Assembly: GCA_002434005.1 (NCBI GenBank)
Contig: DJJF01000001.1
Span: 1-31,324, forward strand
DNA length: 31,324 nucleotides
Direction: 5' to 3'
Source of the DNA: Candidatus Saccharibacteria bacterium UBA6575
GTDB lineage: Bacteria; Patescibacteriota; Saccharimonadia; Saccharimonadales; Saccharimonadaceae
A program made the position numbers and the translations under genes. Of the stretch, positions 23,718-30,727 are shown piece after piece (within the stretch, counting starts at the first letter, position 1; every line of letters starts with the position of its first letter). The notes under the pieces were generated by a model. It was not told the DNA's origin and searched no databases. It saw only the letters and a list, made by a program, of their open reading frames with translations.

Positions 23718-24356
23718 CTATTCGTATGATAGCAAAGTTTTTGCTGTCTGATAGAGTTCATCTGCCTCTTTTGGCGTAATGCTAGTTGGTATCGGGTTTC
23801 GTACAAGCTCTATCAGCTCGCTGGCGATCGATGTAGTGTCGCCTGCGCGGTTGATAATCCAGTAGTGATCTTTGATTTGAGATAGCGACCATTCTAGTGA
23901 TATAACCGCTTGTTCGAGGCGCTGCTTTCTTTCATTACTCGCAGTTGGATACCGAATTTGCAGCCACTGCTTCCAGTCATCAGGATTTGCAACTACGCTA
24001 ATGGTGATTACTTGCGCGAATGGAACTTTTTTAAAATCTTCAACTGCGTTCGACAATGTATCTTTAAGATTAAATACACCAGGATAATCTATCAGTTCGG
24101 TTCCATACGCCTGGCCCGTGGTTGGAAAAACTGCGTACTGAACGAGCGAATCGGTATCGATTTTTTCTTGGAGCTCAGCTTGGGTGTAATAACGATATTG
24201 CCCAGGTTCATCGTTTTGCCTCGGCTCTCGAGTAGTAAAACCCGTTACCCGCGCAAACTCAGAATCAAGCCTCGCGGTTGCATTCATAAGTGTCGATTTA
24301 CCAATCGCAGTTGGGCCCACCAACATAACAAGTGTCTTTTGGGTAAGTTGCTCCAT
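23718..24356 (-). CDS. Guanylate-kinase-like NMP kinase
   Basis: This 212-aa P-loop protein has Walker A GPTAIGKST (14-22), then TGFTTREPRQNDEPGQYRYY, the GMP-binding segment of guanylate kinase (family form TTR-x-PR-x-x-E). The lid and the rest diverge from typical Gmk, and a 20-residue C-terminal extension (PTSITPKEADELYQ...) is extra. It should phosphorylate GMP or a related nucleotide with ATP, but substrate identity is uncertain. The ATG overlaps the exonuclease III stop codon (TAATG), so the two are translationally coupled. Confidence 0.75.
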   Translation of the reverse strand: MEQLTQKTLVMLVGPTAIGKSTLMNATARLDSEFARVTGFTTREPRQNDEPGQYRYYTQAELQEKIDTDSLVQYAVFPTTGQAYGTELIDYPGVFNLKDTLSNAVEDFKKVPFAQVITISVVANPDDWKQWLQIRYPTASNERKQRLEQAVISLEWSLSQIKDHYWIINRAGDTTSIASELIELVRNPIPTSITPKEADELYQTAKTLLSYE

Positions 24357-25147
24357 TAAAGCTCAATGCTTACAGGACAATGATCGCTGCCCATGACACT
24401 TGGGTGGATTTGCGGATTTTTCACTCGATCTGCAATGTCTTTACTCGCCAGCCAATAGTCGATGCGCCACCCGATATTACGAGCACGAGCATTCGCCCAG
24501 TGAGTCCACCAGCTGTACGCTTCGGATTTATCGGGGTTAGCCGCGCGGAACGTATCAACATAGCCGGCACTTAAGAAGTCGCTAAAGCGTTCGCGTTCTT
24601 CATTTGTAAATCCATGCTTACCAACATTAGGCTTTGGGTTCGCAAGATCAATTTCTTGGTGCGCGACATTAAGGTCACCGCAAAACACAACTGGCTTTGT
24701 TTTTTCTAATTGTTGCACATATGCCAGGAAGGCTTTGTCCCAGCTGTCATACCGTAGGGATAGGCGTGATAAATCGCCCTTAGAATTTGGTGTGTATACC
24801 GTGACGACCCAGAACTCATCAAATTCGGCTGCGATCACACGGCCTTCATCGTTTGGATTGCCGTAAGTGTCCCCTGTCACTTTATATTCATCAATAATGT
24901 CCTGCGGAAAGCCATCTTTATATTGAAGTGGCTTTTGTTTCGAGAATATAGCGGTCCCAGAATAGCCTTTCTTTACGGCTGAAAAGAAATGCTCGTAGTA
25001 CGGCAGGTCAAGCTCAAACTGGTCACGCGACGCCTTTGTTTCTTGCAGGCATAAAATGTCAGGATCGTGTTCTTCAAGGAATTGTTGAAATGTACCTTTA
25101 TTAAGTACTGCACGAATACCATTGACGTTCCAGGAGTAGAGTTTCAT
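24356..25147 (-). CDS. xth: Exodeoxyribonuclease III / AP endonuclease
   Basis: This 263-aa enzyme of the EEP family is nearly identical in layout to bacterial ExoIII. It has SWNVNGIRA (Asn7), LQETKA (Glu36), VVTVYTPNSKGD, CGDLNVAHQEID, GWRIDYWLAS and SDHCPVSIEL with the catalytic Asp/His. It cleaves the phosphate backbone at abasic sites and removes nucleotides from 3' ends in base-excision repair. An extended -10, TGATATACT, sits 6 nt before the ATG, so the message is leaderless. It is the first gene of the run ending at 22078. Confidence 0.95.
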   Translation of the reverse strand: MKLYSWNVNGIRAVLNKGTFQQFLEEHDPDILCLQETKASRDQFELDLPYYEHFFSAVKKGYSGTAIFSKQKPLQYKDGFPQDIIDEYKVTGDTYGNPNDEGRVIAAEFDEFWVVTVYTPNSKGDLSRLSLRYDSWDKAFLAYVQQLEKTKPVVFCGDLNVAHQEIDLANPKPNVGKHGFTNEERERFSDFLSAGYVDTFRAANPDKSEAYSWWTHWANARARNIGWRIDYWLASKDIADRVKNPQIHPSVMGSDHCPVSIEL

Positions 25148-25153
25148 AGATCT

Positions 25154-25162
25154 AGTATATCA
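25154..25162 (-). promoter_or_regulatory. Extended -10 promoter of xth (leaderless)
   Basis: TGATATACT on the minus strand (TATACT at 25154-25159), exactly 6 nt before ATG 25147. Confidence 0.55.
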
Positions 25163-25175
25163 AGACAAATTTAAT

Positions 25176-25217
25176 AGGCGGTACCCAGTACGTATCACTA
25201 CGTTCTGGGTACCGCCT
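25176..25217 (-). terminator. Terminator of the GC-rich three-gene operon
   Basis: A perfect 13-bp inverted repeat, AGGCGGTACCCAG (25176-25188) and CTGGGTACCGCCT (25205-25217), around a 16-nt loop. On the minus strand it is followed by A/T-rich ATTAAATTTG. It lies just after the lipoprotein stop codon and before the xth promoter, insulating the two. Confidence 0.75.
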
Positions 25218-25223
25218 GGGGTA

Positions 25224-26222
25224 CTACTGCTTGCTGGCCGGAGGCGTGACCACCGTGGGCGAGCTGCTCGATCCGATCGACACCACACAGGTGGCACCGG
25301 CCGCCTTACAGGCGGCGATGATGTCCAGGCTGGCGATGGTCTCGCTGGCCTTGTCACCGTAGAGCTCCTTGGCGATGGCCAGCTTGTCGGCGTTGGCCTT
25401 CTTCTGGCGCTCGACCTGGGAGGTCTGCTCGGCGATCTTCTGCTGGGCGGCGTCCGAGTTCACGACGTCGTCGATGGCGAAGCGGACGGTTCCGCAGGTG
25501 AACTCGCCCTCGCCCGGCTTGGTCGGGTCGGACCAGCCGGAAACGTCGCCCGAGCCGCAGAACAGGTCGTTGCCGTAGCCACTGGTGACCGAGAAGTTGG
25601 CGCTGAAGCTGGCAGAGATCGCCTCGGCGAGCTTCTCCCAGTTGGCATCCTTCTCCCAGACGTCGTCGTCGTAGGCTGTCATGGCCTGACGAACGCTGGC
25701 GTTGACGGCGCCGGGCAGGTTCTCACCCAGCATGTCGTTCCAGCCGGCTGACGAGTTGTTGACCTTGGCCGAGTCGTTGCTGAAGCAGTCGTACTTGTCG
25801 CAGAACGGGAAGAATTGGTCCCTCATGACGGACTCGGACTGGTTGGGCGTCCAGTACATGGACAGCCACACGTTGACTCGGGTGCCGCCGGACGTCACGC
25901 CCTGCATAGCCTCGTGATAGTCACCGATGGGGTCACCATTGGCATCGACCGACCCCTTGGGGTTGACGATCCAGTTGCGCGGGTTGCACGGGATGGTCTT
26001 GAGCTCCTCCGTGGTGCCGACGCCGTTGCCGAGCTCGACCTTCTGTCCGGGGTACTTGACCTCGTGGACGTTCAGGTCGTTGCCGTCCTCGCCGTTGCCG
26101 ACGATCCAGCCGCACTGGGCGGACGTGGTTGCGGTCTTGGTGGCCGAGCAGGCGCTGAGGCCGATCGCTGCCATGAGGAGCGCGGTGAGCATGATGAACT
26201 TACGATTGATCGTGCGGTTCAT
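25224..26222 (-). CDS. SPFH/Band-7-like lipoprotein
   Basis: This is a 332-aa protein from ATG 26222, preceded by the SD AAAGGAAC. A longer frame to 26471 overlaps the TelA-like gene and is rejected. The start MNRTINRKF, a hydrophobic stretch (about 10-23) and a lipobox ending in GLSAC (Cys about 24) mark a secreted lipoprotein. The centre (about 40-240) resembles an SPFH/prohibitin domain, followed by a charged helix (QKIAEQTSQVERQKKANAD), the usual SPFH coiled coil. Cysteines in FPFCDKYDCF could form a disulfide. The C-terminus is Ser/Thr/Pro-rich. As the last of three GC-rich genes it probably scaffolds an envelope complex with them (inference). Confidence 0.65.
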   Translation of the reverse strand: MNRTINRKFIMLTALLMAAIGLSACSATKTATTSAQCGWIVGNGEDGNDLNVHEVKYPGQKVELGNGVGTTEELKTIPCNPRNWIVNPKGSVDANGDPIGDYHEAMQGVTSGGTRVNVWLSMYWTPNQSESVMRDQFFPFCDKYDCFSNDSAKVNNSSAGWNDMLGENLPGAVNASVRQAMTAYDDDVWEKDANWEKLAEAISASFSANFSVTSGYGNDLFCGSGDVSGWSDPTKPGEGEFTCGTVRFAIDDVVNSDAAQQKIAEQTSQVERQKKANADKLAIAKELYGDKASETIASLDIIAACKAAGATCVVSIGSSSSPTVVTPPASKQ

Positions 26223-26289
26223 GCCGGTGTTCCTTTCGTATAAAGTGGTCGCCCCGGCCCGGAGTTGGGCTGGGGAGGACGAGCGTGGA

Positions 26290-27630
26290 TCAGGACAGGA
26301 TGTTGGTGGAACCGGTGACGTCCTCGGCCGTGGTGAGAGCCAGCGGCGTCTTGACATTGCCGGCCTCCAGCGCCGCACGAACGTAGGTCTCCGTGATGCG
26401 CTCCTTGGTGTCGACGATCTTGCCGAGAACCTCGGCCTGGGCCGTGCGGAGCTCGGCCTTGCGCTGCGCACCGAGGGCGACCTCTGCCTCCACCGCGGCG
26501 GCCACGTCCTCGAACATCTGCCCGAAGGAGTGGACCGACTCGATGGTCAGCAGCGGCGTCTCGGTCGCGCGGAGCATGATCGGCACGGCCGCCGCGGTCG
26601 CGGAATTGTTGGCCTGGATGACCTCGTTGAAGGTCTCGTTGACCAGGTTGATGAACTGCGCGGCCTCGACGGTGTTCGCCGTCTTGTTCCAGTCGACGAT
26701 CGCCGCCTTCATGCTGGGGATGACCAGCGTGATGATGGCGACCATGCGAAGCGCGACCGACTGGGTGATGCTCTGCATCTCGAGAATGCGAGGGCCGTTG
26801 GCCGCGTCGAGCCACAGGCGCGACTTGAAGTCGTTGACCTTGGTGTCCATGTCGCGGACGAACCGTCCCAGCTTGTCCCGCTCAGTGTTGAGCGGGTCGG
26901 TCGGGCTGGTCTTCGGCATGGCCTCGAGCTCGCTCGTGGCACGCTCCAGTACGTACTCCATCACGGCGATGGCGTACATGAGGTTGATGGCCTCGTTCTC
27001 GACCAGCTCGAGCATCTCGTCGTAGTAGGCGAGCGTGTCGTCGAGCTTCTCGAGATGGTCATCCGCCTTGTCCTCGACGGCGTGCATCTGGGACTTGAGT
27101 GGCTGGACGTCGATCATGATGAGCTGACCTAGGGTCTTGATGCCCCGAACCTTGTCCATGACGCTCGCCTCCCAGTCCATGTACTTCTGCAGGACCTTGG
27201 GGTCACCGGGGTTGTACTTGGTGGTCAGCTTGCGCATGTCCTTACGCAGGTCGCGCAAGAGCTCGGCCGCAGCGTTGAGGTTGCTGTAGTTCTCTCGCTC
27301 GAACAGCTCGTTGATCACGCGGTTCGACTCTTCGACCGTGTCCTGGGCGAGCTGGCGAACGGCGACGGCACTGCTGCGCAGTCGATCGTAGAGCTCGGGC
27401 TGGCTCGGGTTGGTGGTCACGGCGTAGGCGATCTGACGGGCGCTGGCCGCGAGCTCGGGACCGATCGCCGTGCGGCAGTCGATCTCGAGCTTGGTGGCCG
27501 GGTCGCCCACCTTGAGCATGTCAAGGGCGGGCGTGGCGCGGGGTGCTGGGATCGTGATGGTCTTGCCGGTGTTCTCGACGACGGGTCGGAACGCGATGTC
27601 GCTGGGTCGTGCGAGTGCGGGTGTGGTCAT
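26290..27630 (-). CDS. TelA-like (toxic anion resistance family) protein
   Basis: This 446-aa cytoplasmic, mostly alpha-helical protein has long coiled stretches. The region QSITQSVALRMVAIITLVIP, then a helix with a VDWNKTANTVEAAQ pattern and a later EAEVALGAQRKAELRTAQAEVLGK helix resemble the TelA/XpaC (PF05816) family. These proteins are linked to tellurite resistance and to stress systems in Gram-positives, though their molecular role is unclear. It starts 2 nt after the TPM-like gene stops, so the pair is co-translated. Third codon positions are dominated by G/C, unlike xth and gmk-like genes. Confidence 0.65.
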   Translation of the reverse strand: MTTPALARPSDIAFRPVVENTGKTITIPAPRATPALDMLKVGDPATKLEIDCRTAIGPELAASARQIAYAVTTNPSQPELYDRLRSSAVAVRQLAQDTVEESNRVINELFERENYSNLNAAAELLRDLRKDMRKLTTKYNPGDPKVLQKYMDWEASVMDKVRGIKTLGQLIMIDVQPLKSQMHAVEDKADDHLEKLDDTLAYYDEMLELVENEAINLMYAIAVMEYVLERATSELEAMPKTSPTDPLNTERDKLGRFVRDMDTKVNDFKSRLWLDAANGPRILEMQSITQSVALRMVAIITLVIPSMKAAIVDWNKTANTVEAAQFINLVNETFNEVIQANNSATAAAVPIMLRATETPLLTIESVHSFGQMFEDVAAAVEAEVALGAQRKAELRTAQAEVLGKIVDTKERITETYVRAALEAGNVKTPLALTTAEDVTGSTNILS

Positions 27631-27632
27631 GA

Positions 27633-28664
27633 TCAGTCCTCTTCTTCATGTCGGATGGTGCGGAGTGCTGATGCGCTCAGGATGTCGGCCGCCTTGCGGG
27701 AGTCGAATTCGTCGTCAGCGTTGGCGCTTCGGACCTGCTCGAGCATGAACTGCTCGAGCGCCTGGATCGCTCTGCTGTATTCCGCCAGCCTTGTGGAGGC
27801 GGAACGGTTGAATTGCGGCTCGTTCTGGATCTTGATGTACCGGGCGACGACCGAGTCGAGCTCGGGTAGGTATCGCAAGATGGCCTTGGTGCCCTTGTAC
27901 TCACCGTTGTCCTGTTGCCGCGCGTTGCGGAAGTAGGCCTCGGTGTACTTGCCGATGTTGGTCAGGGACGTGACGATCGCAGGTTCTTGAACTTGCTCTC
28001 GGTAATCGAGGATGTCGTTCATCTTCCTGCGGACGGAGTCCGGTGTCTGGTTGAATCGGACGGTGTCGTACTGCTGGTTAGTGCCGTACAGACGACGACG
28101 GATCGCGATGGCTGCGATGATGATCCCAATGACGAGCACAATGATGAATGCGATCGTCGGCATAACGATGCTGTCGTCCGCCTTGGACCCGGGGGGCTCG
28201 GGCGGGTCGAATACCTCCGGGTTCTGAACCTGGTAGGTGTGCATCGTACGGGTGAACGTGCCGAGCGCCTCGACCGGGTTGGTCGACACGTTGTCGGCAC
28301 GACGCATGAGGTCGGCGGCCTTACCCTCCGGCAGAGCCGAGGAGAAACCGATAACCTCGTCGCCGACAGCGAGCCCGATGATGGAATCGTTGCCGGTGGC
28401 GTCGTCCAGTTCCTGTGCGATCTGGCGGATGGGCTCGTCCGACTGCGGGATCATCACGAGGATGATGCCGTCGTTGGGTTGCAGCTTGCTTGCCAGCGTC
28501 GCTTCGGTTTGGTCGTCCGTTCCGGGAGTTCCCGGCTCGACATAGACGGATGAAGAGTCGAGCTCTTCGATCGCCTGGTCGACCGAGTCGTCCGCGTAGG
28601 CCGGAGGGGCCATCGCGGCGAACGTCAGCGCCACAAGTGACGCAACTGCGAATCGAAGATTCAC
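27633..28664 (-). CDS. Exported TPM-like domain protein with membrane anchor
   Basis: This 343-aa protein starts at GTG 28664, after the SD GAGAGGAAGAG. A signal peptide (1-24, cut near AYA) precedes an extracytoplasmic domain (about 30-140) resembling TPM domains (PNDGIILVMIPQSDEP, DSIIGLAVGDEVIGFSS). A second membrane helix (about 168-190), followed by RRR, anchors it. A helical cytoplasmic tail of about 150 residues ends in RKAADILSASALRTIRHEEED. TPM domain proteins are membrane-linked and associated with photosystem repair or envelope stress; the bacterial role is unsettled. It heads the GC-rich operon. Confidence 0.65.
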   Translation of the reverse strand: MNLRFAVASLVALTFAAMAPPAYADDSVDQAIEELDSSSVYVEPGTPGTDDQTEATLASKLQPNDGIILVMIPQSDEPIRQIAQELDDATGNDSIIGLAVGDEVIGFSSALPEGKAADLMRRADNVSTNPVEALGTFTRTMHTYQVQNPEVFDPPEPPGSKADDSIVMPTIAFIIVLVIGIIIAAIAIRRRLYGTNQQYDTVRFNQTPDSVRRKMNDILDYREQVQEPAIVTSLTNIGKYTEAYFRNARQQDNGEYKGTKAILRYLPELDSVVARYIKIQNEPQFNRSASTRLAEYSRAIQALEQFMLEQVRSANADDEFDSRKAADILSASALRTIRHEEED

Positions 28665-28747
28665 GGCTCTTCCTCTCGTTACGAATGGAATGGATGTTGA
28701 TCGGATAGATTGTGTAGTTGCTGCTCAGTCTAAAGACGTCAAAAGTC

Positions 28748-28763
28748 CATCGGCGTGCCGATG
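28748..28763. repeat. Palindrome in the leader of the GC-rich operon
   Basis: CATCGGC and GCCGATG are 7-bp arms around GT (perfect inverted repeat), inside the roughly 115-nt leader of the TPM-like gene and next to an AGGAGG that has no start codon at normal spacing. It could be an operator or an RNA hairpin. Confidence 0.5.
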
Positions 28764-28787
28764 AACCTAGCCTCCTGAGTAAGTATA

Positions 28788-28816
28788 ATTATAGTACTTT
28801 ATGGATAAAAAAGCAA
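28788..28816 (-). promoter_or_regulatory. Promoter of the TPM-TelA-SPFH operon
   Basis: The minus strand has TTGCTT (28811-28816), a 17-nt spacer and TATAAT (28788-28793). A second possible -10, TATACT, follows at 28782-28787. The leader is about 115 nt. Confidence 0.6.
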
Positions 28817-28859
28817 TAGCAAATCAGCATCAATAAACGGAGGTAGATTGAAGGAAATA

Positions 28860-28887
28860 TTGACATATTCACAAAATATACTAATGT
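28860..28887 (+). promoter_or_regulatory. Promoter of the 94-aa gene
   Basis: Perfect -35 TTGACA (28860-28865). The best -10 at 16-nt spacing is TAATGT (28882-28887), which is weak. A roughly 35-nt leader and the SD CAGGAG precede ATG 28930. This promoter and the one at 28788-28816 drive the flanking GC-rich genes divergently. Confidence 0.5.
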
Positions 28888-28929
28888 AGTCTTAAGCAGA
28901 CATTCGCAACCCAGGACCAGGAGTTTGGT

Positions 28930-29214
28930 ATGAAGCAACTGTCGCTAACCCAGGCAGTCGATAGCCTGAAGAAGTTCCTGGAGGGGAACGTGCCCTCCGG
29001 AACCGCGCACGAGGTGACGGCCGACACTGCCGAAGAGATGGCACGAACGGCTGCTAACCACGTCGCGTGGGCAACCGAGCAAGGCATCGATGTGGACATC
29101 CCACGTCAGTCGTACGAGGCGGTTGGCTGGCTTTCGGTACAGATCGAGAGCTGGTTCTTCAACAGTGCGTACGACGACGAGCTGCTGGAGGCCTGGGCGC
29201 TGACCGAGCTCTAG
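28930..29214 (+). CDS. Small acidic GC-rich hypothetical protein, 94 aa
   Basis: I do not recognise it. It is a soluble, acidic, helical protein (residues 20-50 are rich in Thr, Ala and Glu: TADTAEEMARTAANHVAW) ending in FFNSAYDDELLEAWALTEL. It has no signal, cysteine or motif pointing to a function. Codons end mostly in G/C as in the TPM-TelA-SPFH operon, which lies divergently upstream. An SD (CAGGAG) lies 6 nt before ATG 28930, and a strong 13-bp terminator follows. The shared promoter region suggests a common regulation with that operon. Confidence 0.65.
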   Translation: MKQLSLTQAVDSLKKFLEGNVPSGTAHEVTADTAEEMARTAANHVAWATEQGIDVDIPRQSYEAVGWLSVQIESWFFNSAYDDELLEAWALTEL

Positions 29215-29235
29215 CTCATGCCTTCTGCCGTAACG

Positions 29236-29267
29236 GGTAGGAGCGAGTCTAATAACTCGCTCCTACC
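29236..29267. terminator. Bidirectional terminator between the 94-aa gene and smpB
   Basis: A perfect 13-bp stem, GGTAGGAGCGAGT (29236-29248) and ACTCGCTCCTACC (29255-29267), with a CTAATA loop. ATATTTCATTTTT follows on the plus strand. It lies between convergent genes and can stop transcription from both. Confidence 0.85.
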
Positions 29268-29288
29268 ATATTTCATTTTTATAAAGAA

Positions 29289-29762
29289 TTAGTAGCGCTG
29301 TTTTACGATGCGACTGGTTTCGCGGTCCTGATCACGGCGTTTAATCGTTTCGCGTTTGTCGTATGATTTCTTGCCTTTACCAAGCGCAATAACGACCTTA
29401 ATAAATCTTCCACTGGTAAGTAATTTTGTGGGTACGATCGTCATGCCTTGCTGCTTGCTCGCGATAAAACTGTCGATCTGCTTACGGCTTGCAAGTAGCT
29501 TACGCGGACTGGTGTCGATTGAGCGGGATTCACTAGCTTTGTCAATTAGTTTCAAACTAAAGCTGGCGTTGTTGAGCCATAGCTCATTATCTTTAACCGT
29601 TACGAATGCGCCTTTGAGCTGTACATGCATATCACGCGCTGCCCTAACTTCTTGCCCAGTTAGCACGATTCCCGCGACAATTTCGTCGCCCAATGCATAA
29701 TCAAACCGAGCCCGCCGATTAAGTACGGTAGATCGATCGGTTTTACGCTTTTTCTGAGCCAT
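29289..29762 (-). CDS. smpB: SsrA-binding protein
   Basis: This 157-aa protein binds tmRNA and delivers it to stalled ribosomes for trans-translation. The family signatures are clear: NRRARFDYALGDEIVAGIVL, TGQEVRAARDMHVQLKGAF, WLNNASF, RKLLASRKQI, PTKLLTSGRFIKVVIALGKGKKSYDKRETIKRRD. It has the usual length and a basic C-terminal tail. The -10 TACAAT (29772-29777) lies 9 nt before the ATG, so any leader is very short. The gene is divergent from the cmk-like gene. No tmRNA gene is visible in this window. Confidence 0.96.
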   Translation of the reverse strand: MAQKKRKTDRSTVLNRRARFDYALGDEIVAGIVLTGQEVRAARDMHVQLKGAFVTVKDNELWLNNASFSLKLIDKASESRSIDTSPRKLLASRKQIDSFIASKQQGMTIVPTKLLTSGRFIKVVIALGKGKKSYDKRETIKRRDQDRETSRIVKQRY

Positions 29763-29789
29763 AATAAAACTATTGTAACAGAGGTTACG

Positions 29790-29818
29790 TTGGTAGCGTC
29801 ATGATGATTTGCTATAGT
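29790..29818 (+). promoter_or_regulatory. Promoter of the cmk-like gene (leaderless)
   Basis: TTGGTA (29790-29795), a 17-nt spacer and TATAGT (29813-29818). The expected transcript start is about 29825, next to GTG 29827. A TTG in frame at 29818 lies inside the -10 and cannot be the start. Confidence 0.6.
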
Positions 29819-29826
29819 TGGACCTA

Positions 29827-30654
29827 GTGACTGCTACAAATCCGCTGCCAAAACTCATAACGTTCGACGGCGAGGCTCGTAGTGGTAAGGGCACGATTGT
29901 AGGGCGTGTCAAAGATGCTTTACGTGATGAGTATGGACACAGGGTCATGCTGATAGATGCCGGCCAGGTGTTCCGATGTCTTGTCGTTGCCGCGACGAAC
30001 CGTGGTGTAGATTTGGACAACCCCAAGGCGATCAATGCATTCCTGCGCGATGATGAATCAGCTGAAGCCTGTGTGCAGTTCGTAAAAGCCGTGTACCATA
30101 TGGAAAAGATCGATCGTGATGCGCTACTGTATTCACCCGCAGTCAGCGTTGCTAGTGCGAAAATCGGTGCGCAACCACTTAGCCAGGCGTTCAAGGACGA
30201 GCTGCTGAAGAAATGGTTACGAGATGCCCGGACCGAAGGTTTCGATATCGTTTTGCTTGACGGTCGTGCGCTCGAAGAAGTCGGTCAGAGACTAGAGTCA
30301 GACGATTTATGCGATTTCATACTCGGCCTATACTTCATTTGCGAGCCAAGAATCGGTGCCATGCGCACGCTTGGTCTGATTGAACAAGATTACGACGAAT
30401 TGGACGCTGATAAAAAGGTACAAGTTGATGAGCTCGTTGACCAAATAGAAGCGCGCAACAAGGCTGACCGTGAGCGCACAGTGCAGCCGATTACGCCTCC
30501 AGTTCATGCACCAGTCTTCAATCTCCCTGATGTACCGCTTCAGAAAATTGACGGTGATAGATTCATGGCGACCATTGACACTAGTAGTAAGTTGTCTAAG
30601 TCAGAAATGGCCGAACCAGTCGTTCAACTGGTTGCGAAAACTATACATAATTGA
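29827..30654 (+). CDS. Cytidylate-kinase-like nucleotide kinase
   Basis: This is a 275-aa protein from GTG 29827, chosen because the promoter places transcription there. It has a P-loop GEARSGKGT (about 16-24, where Cmk has GPxGSGKGT), a DAGQVFRCL segment equivalent to the substrate-binding DTGAMYR of Cmk, and DIVLLDGRALEEVG equivalent to VVEGRD-I-GT. Cmk phosphorylates CMP or dCMP with ATP. The family aspartates and arginines around the P-loop are altered (EARSG replaces PAGSG), and the C-terminal 60 residues look unrelated. Function is therefore likely but the substrate is unsure. The next gene's -35 overlaps its stop codon. Confidence 0.7.
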   Translation: MTATNPLPKLITFDGEARSGKGTIVGRVKDALRDEYGHRVMLIDAGQVFRCLVVAATNRGVDLDNPKAINAFLRDDESAEACVQFVKAVYHMEKIDRDALLYSPAVSVASAKIGAQPLSQAFKDELLKKWLRDARTEGFDIVLLDGRALEEVGQRLESDDLCDFILGLYFICEPRIGAMRTLGLIEQDYDELDADKKVQVDELVDQIEARNKADRERTVQPITPPVHAPVFNLPDVPLQKIDGDRFMATIDTSSKLSKSEMAEPVVQLVAKTIHN

Positions 30655-30679
30655 CTTATTTACAATAATTTGTTATAAT
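30651..30679 (+). promoter_or_regulatory. Promoter of the hydrolase gene
   Basis: TTGACT (30651-30656), a 17-nt spacer and TATAAT (30674-30679). The -35 overlaps the cmk-like stop codon. The leader is about 42 nt and ends in AAGGAGG, 5 nt before ATG 30728. Confidence 0.7.
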
Positions 30680-30727
30680 ATAATTTATAGCACCTCTACA
30701 TTCCACTACCCCTCTTAAGGAGGTCTG

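Noticed and set aside
26223..26471. Extended N-terminus for the SPFH-like lipoprotein starting at 26471
   Set aside because: It overlaps the TelA-like gene and is Arg/Pro-rich noise. ATG 26222 has an SD and a signal peptide with lipobox.
25927..27132. Long plus-strand open frames across 25.8-28.6 kb
   Set aside because: They are antisense to the GC-rich operon, have no SD or promoter, and encode low-complexity Arg/Asp/Leu-rich chains expected when GC-rich genes are read on the opposite strand.
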